In this document: positions 10,661 to 21,230 of the stretch, in pieces
Layout of the letters: every line of letters starts with the position of its first letter
Position numbering within the stretch: the first letter of the stretch is position 1
NCBI GenBank assembly: GCA_008973525.1
Contig: WACJ01000514.1
Span: 1,240,001-1,304,000, forward strand
Reading direction: 5' to 3'
DNA: 64,000 bases
DNA from: Stenopsyche tienmushanensis
Taxonomy: Eukaryota; Arthropoda; Insecta; Trichoptera; Stenopsychidae
The notes under the pieces: model-generated
Databases searched by the model: none
Told to the model about the DNA's origin: nothing
The model's input: only the letters and a program-made list of their open reading frames with translations
Program-made: the position numbers and the translations under genes

Positions 10661-11139
10661 AACCCCGTATCTATTATATTTCATATCGATATTCCAATTA
10701 TTAGAGTCGATGTGTAGTAAATACATCACCGGTAGGGAAAGTTTAATATAACAATTTGAAATGCATATGTGTACTGTATATGTGTATAAATAGGTTAGAT
10801 AATTATTGCCCTTAAGCGTCGCCTAAGCTCGCCAATCAGTAATTACGCCACTGTTTCCAAGCTTCCAGATTTCGGCAAGAATGTCTCGATTTATTAGCCT
10901 TCAACGCGATGGTGAGATGTACGATTTCTGTTAGATAAAAATTTCAATCCCGAAATTTTCGGGATTACGTTTTCTAGTCCCGGGATTCTTAAGTACCTAA
11001 AATTGTCCGGGATCCCGGGATTGGATTCCCTAATCGTACAGTTAGTAACAAAATTATATTATATTATAATAAAATAGATTGTAAATGAAGAATTTTTCGC
11101 CTGAGTGATATTTTTTAAACAGTGTTTCAGCTCTCCCAC

Positions 11140-11290
11140 ATCGTTGCCATTGCATATTTCTCTACTGGCCACTGCTTCACCCACAACTTTCTGATGAGGT
11201 TCATTCGGAACACAGAAGTTGCAACAATGTCCTATGTTACTGTTAGCGCATGCGCATGTGCATGTATCATACAGCTATATGTTAAATTGA
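11140..11290 (-). repeat. Beta module, reverse orientation
   Basis: CTTCACCCACAACTTTCTGATG, GTTCATTCGGAACACAGAAG, GCGCATGCGCATGTGCATGTA, and the edge ATACAGCTATATG. Confidence 0.65.
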
Positions 11291-11384
11291 CATTGCCTAT
11301 TTCAAGATAGACTGGTCCTCACATGGTTAATACGTGCTTCATACAACGTTCTGCCTCTCCCACAACATTATCGCTGCGCCTTTT

Positions 11385-11530
11385 TGCAAACGATTTCTGC
11401 TTCACCCGCAAGTTTCTGAAACAAGTGATTCGGATCGCAGAATTCGCAAGTGCATATGCCGTCGATGTTAGCGCATGTGCATAGCGCGTACAAACAAAAT
11501 GCATGTATCTTACAGCTATAAGCAAAATAA
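11385..11530 (-). repeat. Beta module, reverse orientation
   Basis: CTTCACCCGCAAGTTTCTGAAAC, GTGATTCGGATCGCAGAATTC, TTAGCGCATGTGCATAGCG, ending CTTACAGCTATAAGCAAAATAATATT. Confidence 0.65.
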
Positions 11531-11654
11531 TATTCGCGTAGGCAATCTTTTTCTAAACAGAATTCCAATTTGGATATCCCATATACAGATATGTTCGACA
11601 TTTTCCAACTACTCCATATTGGGATATTTGGGGAAATACGCGCACTTCTACTCC

Positions 11655-11768
11655 ACATCATATTACCTCAGTGGTTTAATCGTTGCCCACGGGCGTAGGA
11701 TTGGCTCCCCCCCGGGGTATTTTATAGGGAGTCTAACACCCACTTGGGAAGCTTCAGGACAAACATAA
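11655..11768 (+). mobile_element. Repeat family C, 3' fragment
   Basis: CTCCACATCATATTACCTC, CCCACGGGCGTAGGATTGGC, GGAGTCTAACACCCACTT. The same terminal block ends the longer copies at 40,495-41,165 and 58,085-58,795. Only the last ~110 bp are present, as expected of a 5'-truncated retroelement copy (inference). Confidence 0.7.
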
Positions 11769-11929
11769 ATGAAGGATAGTGATATAATTTTATAAATTAT
11801 ACATGAAGCCTCCAATAGAAATTGCTTCATGTAGTGCATTTATATAGTCCTGTTCTCATAGTCTCAATAGATATCAGTGGATAACAGTTCGTGTGTCAAT
11901 TTGAGTGAATACTCATACTCAATATATAT

Positions 11930-12205
11930 TTTGTTTATACCTGTACGATGTATGTTTTGTGTACTCATTGCACATGCGTCGAAAGTCACTTTGGAGCATG
12001 TTGCTACAGTTTCTGTGATCCGAATCCCTCGTTTTAGCAACATGGAAGTGAAATTGCAAACCGTTGCGCATGCGTATGCTATGCGCCACGTCTGAGTATA
12101 TTATTCTGTTTTCTGCTATCCGAATGACTGGCGTCAGAAGCTTGTGGATGCAAGTGACCCCACGTGACCACGAGTGCGCAGTAAACATATTGAGTACACA
12201 CATTT
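11930..12205 (+). repeat. Beta modules (two, diverged)
   Basis: First: CTGTACGATGTATGTTTTGTG, CACATGCGTCGAAAG, TTCTGTGATCCGAATCCCTCG, TGGAAGTGAAATTGC. Second, after TTGCGCATGCGTATGC: TTCTGCTATCCGAATGACTG, CAGAAGCTTGTGGATGCAAGTG. Short open frames here overlap on both strands and are not shared between copies. Confidence 0.55.
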
Positions 12206-12599
12206 TTGCTTTTAATATTTGTAAAATAACTTTATTAATATACAGAAAGTGGGGATAAAAAAAAATTGCGCGAGATTATAGGATTTTTAAATGAATTATT
12301 TGTATAATATATTATCTGTGACACATCCCCCCCCCTCTCTACCGATCAACTACCGCTTGTAGTTTCATTTATTGTGACGTTTAAGCTAATTTTCCCTACC
12401 AATTGCGGTATTCTTATTAATACGGAATCTAGACGGATTACTACACCGAGTCGAGTTGTAGTAAAGCTGTAATAATGGCAACTTCATTGAATATCGATAT
12501 ACTATCTATATTGATGTATATAATATCGAATATCGATATTAAATATAATAAATATGGGGTTTTCGAATGTCATATGGCGTACTAAATACATAGAATCGT

Positions 12600-13140
12600 A
12601 AGGTACTTTTTCCAAGCTCATGGAAGTTATCCCACACGCTCTAGATAAGAATTATTTATGAAATTTGATAAACACGTGTATAATAAACGTCTTCATCGTA
12701 TAGACTACAACTATTTAAAAATATGCAAAAGTGTTTATTTAATGAACAAAAAACTGCAAAAAATGTTGGTTAAAACGCAAACTTTTTTTCGAAGGCTCAC
12801 TGTTTTTTTATTTTCCAATATTTATTTTTATTTGTAGTCTAAGCTATACATAATATTATACAAAGTAAGAATATGTTCAACTTTTTTGCTGCAAATCATT
12901 TGTTCAGGACTAAGGACTTCCATGGTGAAGAATGTCATCGCTCACGCACCGACATACCTAGCTCCCCCAGCTCCCATTATCATACTTTGTCAAGCTTTAA
13001 AAAATATTTTTATGTTAAAAAAAGATGGCCTAGTTAACACATTTAATATCAACATTCTATATTTAATATTTTTCGCATAAAAAAATGTCAAAAAAAAGAT
13101 CGATTTTAAGTCCAACAAGGTAGAAACGTCCCTTAAATAA
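12600..13140 (+). repeat. 0.5-kb dispersed repeat (copy 1)
   Basis: Starts TTTTTCCAAGCTCATGGAAGT and ends CAACAAGGTAGAAACGTCCCTTAA. It matches 25,604-26,115 in the same orientation along its whole length (for example CTTCCATGGTGAAGAATGTC in both). No terminal repeats or open frame are visible. Its class is unknown. Confidence 0.8.
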
Positions 13141-13740
13141 ATGTAACTGTAAATTCAAGATATCCAAATTATTATTTTTTTGCAAAGAACTTCATCATTT
13201 AGACAACTCCCCTTCCATCTTATTTGTAAAGATATTAATAAAACGAAAATAAAAAAAGAAATAGGCATGTGATTACATCTCAATATCATTTTCAATGATA
13301 TATATCCGACTATAAACAATTTTCACTTATATTCCTAATGTATTTTTTTTAGATTCATCGACCTCGACAATCTCAAACCAGTGTAGGCGACAAAGAATGA
13401 TAATATTGCCATAAATGCAAAATTCTTATTTATCGCCGCTTGTCGTACTTTATCACCATATTTAATGAATGTCCATATTATTTTTGTGTGAGCATTGCCT
13501 TAGATAAGGAGTATGTGATTACTTATCTGAAAAAACACTGTTTAATATTAATATACTAGTGGACCGGATAGTGATTATTAAAAATTCAAATGAGTTACTC
13601 CAGTAGTATCTTATACAGAACGAAGGATATTTTTCATTTTTGATGATGGTTTAGGGGTAGTAGTAGGCACTTGGCCCGAAAAAAGCTTTTCAAGATCATA
13701 GTACACTAACTATTTCTCATAGAAAGTCAAAATTCAAAGA
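13140..13740. other. AT-rich spacer
   Basis: Nothing recognisable seen on either strand. Confidence 0.5.
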
Positions 13741-13744
13741 AGTG

Positions 13745-13815
13745 AAAATTTAGCGAGGGCTAATTGCATATACGCAAGAAACCATCAAGTGCATATCAAT
13801 AAATGCATATCTGTA
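13745..13815 (+). repeat. Alpha fragment
   Basis: GCGAGGGCTAATTGCATATACGC followed by CAATAAATGCATATCTGTAC. The second TTAA box and the arms are recognisable, the rest diverged. Confidence 0.4.
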
Positions 13816-14174
13816 CGTAAAACAACAGGTTTCTGTGTTTTTCAGCCTTACTTTTTTGGGGAAAATTTACAAGAAGTATCCCGCAGTTAAACTGTAAAAA
13901 ATAATAAGTATTTTCAGTTTATTAATCAATCAAATGTTAATCAATACAACAAGTATTTTTTTGAACGATAAACAGATTTGTGATACTTGTGTAACTTTGC
14001 TTGCGGACTTGTTTTCGCAACATCTATTTGAATTCGAATGATTAGGATTGCAGAAGAGTTCAACAAGTTTATCGCGTTTTTACCAGCGTTTGACCTCGTA
14101 CTAAATATAAGAATGTTCTGAGAATCTTCAATACAATTGTGGTTGCAAATTTTTTGTCAAACATCCGATGAAAA

Positions 14175-14360
14175 ACATATGGGTTAAACGCAACACGAAT
14201 TTTCAACGAGGGTTAAGTGCATATACGACCGAACGCATCCTTTGTATGCGTTGAAATGCAGGCGTATGTGCACTTATACAACCTATCCTTTTCTGCAATC
14301 CCAATACATTCGTTCCAAACAGTCGTGGAATTAAAGGCAGATGTCGCATCTTGTACTACT
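14175..14360 (+). repeat. Alpha-2 module
   Basis: TATGGGTTAAACGC, CGAGGGTTAAGTGCATATACGA, GAAATGCAGGCGTATGTGCAC, then TTTTCTGCAATCCCAATAC, TTCCAAACAGTCGTGG. The arms GTGCATATACG and CGTATGTGCAC still pair over 11 bp with one wobble. Confidence 0.65.
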
Positions 14361-14719
14361 AAATTGAAAGATTGACATTAACTCCATACATTTGTAATAC
14401 CTGCACAGAAGACGTTGCTTAGGTATAAAAAATAATGTTTTATTTAAATTATTGCAGAATCTTATTTTCGATAGTTGACTGACACACGAAAAGTTCTCAC
14501 GGAAGCACAAACGATGAGAACGATATGTAATAAGTCTTAGGACGAGCTCTTGCTGAATATTGAAAATCTGACATGGGCGTGGACTAGGCGTTTGATAAAA
14601 TGTAAAAAACGGGTTGAATAAATCACTATCGTTCAACTTCTGAACCAATTTCTGAAGTCATGTTTAGTAGGTAAATTATTTTGAATAAAAAAGAAACCGA
14701 GTTGGAGTGACATAAACAT

Positions 14720-15030
14720 GTTACGTTGCCACGCATTTGGCACGCAACTAGCTACAATTTAAACAGTGAAGATCGAGTTCGCATAAGTGCATAGCAACTG
14801 ACATTTTTCACTCCCAATTCCTATTGTTTATGACTTTCACCGTCTGAAATGGTTAAAAAGGATAGCAAAAGCTTACAAAGTAGTAAATCTGTCTAAATTA
14901 TATGGGTTAATAAAAGTGACAGCTTACTGTGAGGGTTAAATGTATATACGAGTGAAAATATGTGTTTGAACAAATGCAAGTGTATGCATTTGGTGCAGAA
15001 TTCTGTTAACCGTTCTATGCATTCGATCCT
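14720..15030 (+). repeat. Gamma-alpha repeat
   Basis: Gamma: TTACGTTGCCACGCATTTGG, TCGCATAAGTGCATAGCAAC. Alpha 14901-14996: TATGGGTTAATAAAAGTGAC, TGAGGGTTAAATGTATATACGA, GCAAGTGTATGCAT. Tail: TCTGTTAACCGTTCTATGC. Confidence 0.65.
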
Positions 15031-15690
15031 AATACACAGATATGGGACAGTAGGGAAACGATTTAATATATTAGCATTGGTCTGCTCCCTTTAAAAATAT
15101 CTACACACACAGGACGAAAGATAAATTATACGTGATTTTGCGGTGGAGAATGAAGGATGCAACGCATGCCACCATTTCCGTCTATTCTGCTCCTTCTAAT
15201 TGATCAGATACCAGACGTGCGGCGTCTATCCCAGCGTAAACGAGGTCTTTCGACGGGTCTGCTGCCACTCGGTCCCGAATGGTATATAGCACCTGAGACT
15301 AGATGGATGACGGTGTCAAATAAAACTATTAAAAATATATTGAAAAAAATATTATCAATATGTTAAGGGGGGCAAACCCTTTACAATGTTCAAAAAAATC
15401 GTTTTTTTTTTAATTCCGTATTTCGAAAGTATAACATATTGAGAGTATACTATAAAAGAGAAAAATCGGAATATAAAATATTTACAAAGTTATAGCGCAT
15501 AATCAGAAGCACGCTGGAACCGCTGTGAACTAGGGAATCAGGTTAGGTAGGAGCGCTTGAAGCTGAACAACCTTTCTTTTATAATACATTTGCTTAAATT
15601 TTTTGTATCTTTAGTTTTATTATAGAAGACTTCTGACACCAGTGTAACGTTTAGGCGGAGGCGCTCTCGAGGGCAGAGTGCCCGGGCGGC
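15030..15690. other. No gene seen
   Basis: Mixed AT-rich DNA with a moderately GC-rich patch at 15,150-15,300. The short open frames here are not convincing. Confidence 0.4.
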
Positions 15691-16135
15691 TCCTCGCCTC
15701 CACGTGCTCGTCGGGATGGCTGCGCTACTGCACGGGTCCGTTCTTCTATCAGGTTTTGATATTGCTGGACGAATGGATGGGAATACAAAGGGCGTCGAAT
15801 GGAAAGACTCCCTTCGCAAGATAACTGTGTATTTATTCCGCACTACAGATAGAGAGAGAAATAGATCTGGCTGCAGGAGGGACAACTTCCCGCAGCCAAG
15901 GCCAACCGACGACTCTCCCGACTCCCGCTTACTGCGCGTCACTGCCCAACCGGCAACGGTGCACGCGCAAGAAGCGATCGGTCGGTATGCAGGTGCAATG
16001 TCTCCGCAGGGCCACAAGAGATAGCGCTGTTAAAATAGCACATTGCAACTGAAGAGAAATGGAAGACGTCGCTACTACGTGGGGATGGTAAATCGCCCAC
16101 GCTATACTCTTCCTTCCTTAACATCGAATATATAA
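15690..16135 (+). mobile_element. Repeat family D (copy 1)
   Basis: GC-rich island with TGCTCGTCGGGATGGC, GATATTGCTGGACGAATGG, TGCAGGAGGGACAAC, AAGCGATCGGTCGGTATGCA, TGTCTCCGCAGGGCCACAAG and CGCTGTTAAAATAGCACATTG. The same blocks in the same order occur at 36,965-37,360 and 54,040-54,345. Opposite-strand open frames are shadows of the base composition. Class unknown; no terminal repeat or protein motif seen. Confidence 0.75.
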
Positions 16136-16184
16136 ACGCAAAAATATCAAAGTATCTTAATAAAAGAACGGAAGATAGAAAAGT

Positions 16185-16657
16185 TTGAGGAATTTTAAAA
16201 AAAGACCTTATGTTGGGAACACAAAGATGGTGCAAATGGCAGAAAGCTATCGCTTTAACAAATATCCACAGCTTGAAGACCTGACTCCATTTCTTGACCA
16301 AGAGATAAAAAAAAACACCTCTTACCAATTGATAAAGATATGTCTAGGGATGAATTATTTCAAAGATGCTTGGGTGGCCATACCCCAAATGTCAATGAAT
16401 GTTTTAACTCAACGGTTTGGCGACTAACTTCAAAGCACCTGCATTCTGTTGTAAAAATCACTGAAATATCAATGTACATTGCTTCTGAGATATTCAATAA
16501 CGACAACAGCTTCATTTTGAAGACGATGAATACATTGAATATAATTATCGGCACCTACTGTAAAGTCTTTGCTGAAAACACCGATGAAGCGCGGGTAGCG
16601 AGGCAGAACCGTATGAGTCTTTCTAAGACAAAATCAGCTCGAATAGTCCGAAAATAA
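16185..16657 (+). pseudogene. Mutator-like (MULE-type) transposase C-terminal remnant
   Basis: The frame from about 16,325 to 16,657 reads DELFQRCLGGHTPNVNECFN, then an all-helical stretch and a basic C-terminus ending KSARIVRK. The RCLGGxTxNxNExxNSxxW signature is typical of a widespread insect transposase group, placed here with Mutator-like elements from memory. Upstream, 16,200-16,320 in another frame continues the protein (YRFNKYPQLEDLTPFLDQEI), so a frameshift sits at the A-run near 16,308. No start or catalytic core is seen. The AT-rich downstream tail is interrupted by an insertion at 16,982. Confidence 0.6.
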
Positions 16658-17701
16658 CAGCTACTCGAAGATAGTCAACTATTTGGAAAAAGTTGAAGAT
16701 CTATTATATGCGCCTGGAATCATTGATTGAACGTTAAGTCACTAAAATTGATAGTTTTATCGTATTGAAACTTTAAACGATATTATCTCGAAACTGCATT
16801 TTAAAAATATTTGCCAGTTGTAGTATAAAAAGTTGTTGATTGATCTGGCTGAAATTTTGGGATATTTCTCACTATAATATTATCTGGTGAACAAAGCTAA
16901 AGTTTTGAGGTTTTCGTGTAAATAAATGATTTTTTTGGGGTAAAAATTATCAAGAAAATGATAAAAAATATAAGATTATATCATCATCATCATAGTGCAG
17001 CCATAGGTTTTCATAGGGAGGTGGTGGAAAACTACTCTAGACGACCTTTTTGACTCTACTGGAAAGGGCTTTCTGGAGTACAAGGAGTCCAATCCCCCCT
17101 TTCCTCGCTAGGGCGTTGCCGGGGTAGGGTGAAGACAGACGTGACCCTTAAGTGCATCTCGGATTCGCTCCTACACCAACTGAGGGTGTATCCCCGTCAC
17201 CGTACAACTTACCCGAGCGAATTCGAGACTGAGTGGTTTAGCCATTTTTTCAGGTTGCCCCTCTCAGTTCGGCGATTATAAAACGATATAGAAGTCAACG
17301 GAAGACAGTGCTGTTTACGTTGCAAAGTGTAGTTCCCCATATGCATCTCGTTGGGGTCGTCTCTTTGATGTCTTTCTAGTCCTTGTTCTGTTGCGTAAAA
17401 ATTCTTGGTTCCGAGTCGGTGCGGTTCGTCGTGCTCCATATTGTTGGGTATGGCCGACTGTGTCAGAGCTAGAGAATGGCAGGTAAGCCATGGTTTGTAA
17501 GTAGTGCAAAAGGGTGTTAGTCATGGTTAGGCTGTAACAGAGTGTCAGTCAAATTGTATTAGTCAAGTTACAGCCATGCTACATCCAAGCATTCGAACCT
17601 CGGGCGTTCAGTGTTGGCCGATGACAATTAGACAACGTACAATCGGTCAATCTGAAAGCAACTGGGAAATAGTCAGGTATCTATTAGTATCAAATCAGAT
17701 C

Positions 17702-17858
17702 AAACCCTAACAGCGGGCGTTCACCGACCGGGTCTGTAGCCAGAGGGGGGGGGGGATCTGAGACCTCCATAGGGGCCGGCGTGGACGAGGACGCGGTAGA
17801 CGCTCGCGACGCGGGAGGAGAGTGCCTCACCCTTCCCTTCTTTGGGGAATGGCGCACC
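17702..17858 (+). repeat. Direct repeat, block 1
   Basis: Contains CTAACAGCGGGCGTTCACCG, a G12-13 run, and GACGCGGTAGACGCTCGCGA. Nearly identical to 18,186-18,338. Confidence 0.9.
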
Positions 17859-18185
17859 ATCCTAGCTTGATTCTATAATTCAAACTCAAAATATCTTATA
17901 AACTAGCGTATTAAAAAGCTAAGAATATGCGCTAAAACATGAAATCAAACTAAAATATAATCAATTTAAAATAAAAATTCAGACTTACATAACTTGGCCG
18001 AGGACCGCGGTAAAAAATTGGGGACACCTGTCCCAAACTCTATGAAGTCCACAGAACAAAACCTAGGGTGAGGGGAAAGAAGAAAAAAATTGAGGGGGGG
18101 GGGGAACCGGAAAAAAAACAAAAAAAAAATCGAGGGCGGATGGGGCCCGGGGGGCCCGGAGGGGCGGAAGCGCCGCAGGGCGCAG

Positions 18186-18338
18186 CCCTAACAGCGGGCG
18201 ATCACCGACCGGGTCTGTAGCCAGAGGGGGGGGGGGGGATCTGAGACCTCCATAGGGGCCGGCGTGGACGAGGACGCGGTAGACGCTCGCGACGCGGGAG
18301 GAGAGTGCCTCACCCTTCCTTTCTTTGGGGAATGGCGC
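18186..18338 (+). repeat. Direct repeat, block 2
   Basis: Differs from block 1 by a GTT/GAT change near the start, a longer G run and one C/T. It ends exactly at the target duplication, so it is the outer edge of the inserted element. The high identity suggests a recent duplication or a repeated 5' leader. Confidence 0.9.
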
Positions 18339-18519
18339 ATAAGATTATATATTAACTAAAAAAATAGCTATATATAAAAACTAAAAATCCTACATTTTTT
18401 TATGTTATACTTTTTAAATTTTTTATAGCTTAGTTGACTGCCTATATATATTAAAAATCAAAAAATATTTTCATTTTTGGTTTCAGCTCAACAGGAAACC
18501 TTCGACAAGTGGCGAGCGT

Positions 18520-18735
18520 AGATGTACGATGCATGCGTAGTGCACTCAATGCACATGCGTCGTCGGCCCCAAAGTATGTTGTTTCAACTTATGCGATCCG
18601 AATGCATCGCTTCGGAAAATTGTGGGTGAATTTGCGATGCACATGCGCCGATAGCTTTAAAGAACATTGTTGTAACTTATGCGATCCGAATGTTTCATTT
18701 AAGAAACTTGTGAGTGAATCGGCAACTACATGAAC
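18520..18735 (+). repeat. Two beta modules in tandem
   Basis: First: TGCACTCAATGCACATGCGTCG, CTTATGCGATCCGAATGCATCG. Second: GCACATGCGCCGATAGC, ACATTGTTGTAACTTATGCG, ATCCGAATGTTTCATTTAAG, CTTGTGAGTGAATCGGCAAC. The open frame through this tandem is a by-product of the repeat. Confidence 0.65.
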
Positions 18736-18889
18736 ACTGACGAAAGACAATGGATGAATATATAATTTTTTAAAATTATTATACACAGCTTTAGCGTGAA
18801 AATTTAGCTTAATTTTGCATATCAAATTATTTAAATGTTTTTAACAAGATGATTTAAAATATAAAATAATTTTGATCGATACTTGCAGG

Positions 18890-19250
18890 CACCGTTGCCA
18901 CACAATTTGATATGCAACTGTCTTTCAACTGCAACTATTCGAATCGAGAGAAATGGGATGGCATAAATGCATGGCAGTTAGTAATTTCAGCTGAAAGTCA
19001 TGCAGCTTTTTATGATTTCCTATTCTCATGTCGTCTGAAATGGCGCATTAGGATTTCAGAATCTGATGAAGTGTAAAAATTGCTTTAATTGTGTTTGGGT
19101 TAATTTACGTGACGGGTCAACTGCGAGGGTTAAATACACATACGCGCGAAATTATGCTATGTATTTGAGCAAATGCACGTGTATGCATTAAATGCACAGA
19201 GTGCAGTAATTCAGTTGACTGTTTTATATTTCTATTTCAAATACACATAT
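18890..19250 (+). repeat. Gamma-alpha repeat
   Basis: Gamma: CCGTTGCCACACAATTTGAT, GGCATAAATGCATGGCAG, ATGTCGTCTGAAATGG. Alpha 19,094-19,190: TTTGGGTTAATTTACGTGAC, GCGAGGGTTAAATACACATACG, GCACGTGTATGCATT. Confidence 0.65.
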
Positions 19251-19389
19251 AAATAGATTGCTTCTCCTAATATATAAACGGCCATATTGTAGTCCAAATC
19301 GTGATAGATTCTCATGGAATACAGATGATCAATTACAGACAAATGCCAGTGAACATAATAAAAGAGCAAGATGACATTACAAAAGCTAA

Positions 19390-19735
19390 ATTATATTATT
19401 CTGTACATAGTTATACGATGCATGAATTAAGTGCTTAGTGCGCATGCGCCAATCACTAAGAACGTTGCTGTAACGTCTGTGTTCTTAATAGATTGTTTCG
19501 AAAATTTGCGAGAGAAGCAGCAACTCTGTGAAAATTTTGCAATGCAAATATCGCGCGAGAGCAAGATCGCAAGTCGAAGCCATGTAACACTCCGAGGATT
19601 GTCTGAAGCATAAAATAACATTTAGTTTACAATTGGACGATGTATTACTTGTGCACCCAATGCGCATGCACCGACGGCCCTAAAGTAGATTGTTGCACCC
19701 TCTGCGATCCGAATCACCAGTTCAGAACACACATG
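19390..19735 (+). repeat. Beta modules (two)
   Basis: First: CATAGTTATACGATGCATG, AGTGCGCATGCGCC, ACGTTGCTGTAACGTCTG. Second, from 19,635: GACGATGTATTACTTGTGC, AATGCGCATGCACCG, CCTCTGCGATCCGAATCACC. Confidence 0.6.
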
Positions 19736-19975
19736 TAATATGTACAACATGTAATTGGTCAGCTAAGGGTCGTTTTGATCGTTTTTGAGATGAAACTTCG
19801 TCATAGTTTATCTTTTATATATTATTTTCAATCCAATATCGGACAATGGTGTTGAAGATCGGGATTCATGGACCAAAAGTAGGGGTCACAAATATTTGTA
19901 AAATCAATTTTTCGAATAACGAATATGGTATTGGTGATATGTTCGAGTATTCGAATATATTTGTACTGGCTGCTA

Positions 19976-20325
19976 CTTTTCGTCCCTATAAACCCACTTA
20001 TCTGTCAGGACCGCGCAGCGTGTATAAAGCTAGTATATAAATAAATAAACACTGTTGTGGCACACAATATTCCTTCGTTTCTTCGCGTAAAATACACTTG
20101 TAATCGATTAATTTGAGCTATTATTATTAGTCGATAAATGGGTTATCTCTCCGTCTCTGTCTTCCATTCACAATCTCCGAACTCAACGTGCAAGACACAT
20201 TATCCGTCTAAGTTTCTCCCAGAACTCAACGTGCAAGAATATTCTGAATTGTTGGAATTCGATCGCAAATACGCGACTGTACTCATCAAGTGGTTAAACT
20301 TGGGCGTTAAACTAATAAAATCCGA
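19976..20325 (+). mobile_element. LTR-like repeat family (copy 1)
   Basis: Starts near TGTCAGGACCGCGCAGCGTG with TATAAA-like and AATAAATAAA signals just inside, then CACACAATATTC and a pyrimidine-rich TCTCCGTCTCTGTC block. The same blocks recur at 52,264-52,580 (plus) and, inverted, at 20,420-20,720, 56,833-56,975 and 61,900-61,990. A TGT start, TATA and poly(A)-type signals in a few hundred bp suggest a solo LTR (inference). No primer-binding site or protein region was found. Confidence 0.5.
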
Positions 20326-20419
20326 TTAATTTTATAAATATTCGATTGGGACCCCTTAACAAAAGTCACTTCACAAAGTCACACAAGATTTTTTTTTCTA
20401 TAGGCTGTCGCTCTATTTA

Positions 20420-20720
20420 CCCCTAAAAGAGTACTAGCCCAGGGCCTGGGACCCCCCCTCCACTTATTCAGAAAGAGCACTTTTGTACATTGAGCTCGCA
20501 GACAGACAGGGACAGAGTGAGAACGTAGCGCAATTCGGGAGACAGAGACGGAGAGCTTCCCCGCATACATCGCACGATTGTATAGATCGTTAGCCCAAAT
20601 TTACCAACTAATAATGATTTCGATTTCAAGTTTTTTATTTTTTTACGCAAATAAATTATCGAATATTGTGTGCTATCAACAGTGTTTATTTATTTAATTG
20701 TTTCCCGTTCGTTGCTGCTT
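20420..20720 (-). mobile_element. LTR-like repeat family (copy 2, inverted)
   Basis: Minus-strand reading gives ATAAATAAACACTGTTGATAG, CACACAATATTCG, CTCTCCGTCTCTGTCTCCC, GTGCTCTTTCTGAATAAGTG, and GGACCCCCC. It faces copy 1 across about 100 bp and is more complete at the inner end. Confidence 0.5.
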
Positions 20721-21230
20721 GTGGCATGAGTCTTTGTCCAATTATCATTTCCTTCTAAAGCAGGAGCAAATTAATCGATTTCTTGTGTTTTGTTTATGTA
20801 AAGAAATGACGTGCTCTTGTATGCTATCAATAGTGCTTATTTACAGTTGACTCTGCCTCGAATTGAAGATTGTCTTACGCTGATAGGAACTGACAGAAAG
20901 TAATCGGTGTCAAGCGATTATGGCATCAACGACTTTCTATGATTCCTAGCATCAAAGAGATTCAGTGATCAATAAAATAATCATTCTTGACTAAAATTTA
21001 TTCGAGGACAGTATTATTTTAATTTATTATATTAATGGGTGAGTATTACATAAAATATGCATATTGATAATTGATAATTTACAATCATAGTCTCGTGAAC
21101 AAATACTTCTTAAATAAATAAATAATAAAACGTATGTGCATGAATAATCACGCAACTTGCAGGCTAGATACAATTATAATAGTGCTATGTCAAGTGACAT
21201 GATTCCATCTCAAAGTTAGGTAGTATATAT
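20720..21230. other. 3' flank of the hemicentin-like gene
   Basis: AT-rich; a short piece at 20,815-20,850 (TGTATGCTATCAATAGTGC) resembles the LTR-like family. AATAAATAAATAATAAAA near 21,110-21,130 does not give AATAAA on the gene strand. Its poly(A) signal was not identified. Confidence 0.4.

Larger units (their letters stand above)
16970..18350 (-). mobile_element. Non-LTR-type insertion with 12-bp target duplication
   Basis: ATAAGATTATAT occurs exactly at 16,970-16,981 and 18,339-18,350, bracketing 1,357 bp. The left inner edge is a short (CAT)n run, which on the minus strand is a (ATG)n tail, as in RTE-like LINEs. The far end carries a GC-rich block duplicated at 17,702-17,858 and 18,186-18,338. 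A related piece (17,150-17,275) occurs inverted at 61,735-61,840. No reverse transcriptase frame was found, so it is non-autonomous or deleted. LINE or SINE nature is inference. Confidence 0.65.

Noticed and set aside
11319..12258. Cluster of overlapping 60-100 codon frames on both strands
   Set aside because: They fall on beta modules and family C repeat; frames arise from CpG-bearing repeat sequence and are not conserved between copies.
14331..14648. 105-codon minus-strand frame
   Set aside because: Overlaps the tail of an alpha-2 repeat and has no recognisable features.
15538..16024. 159- and 106-codon frames on opposite strands
   Set aside because: Both lie in the GC-rich repeat family D; the other two copies do not keep either frame.
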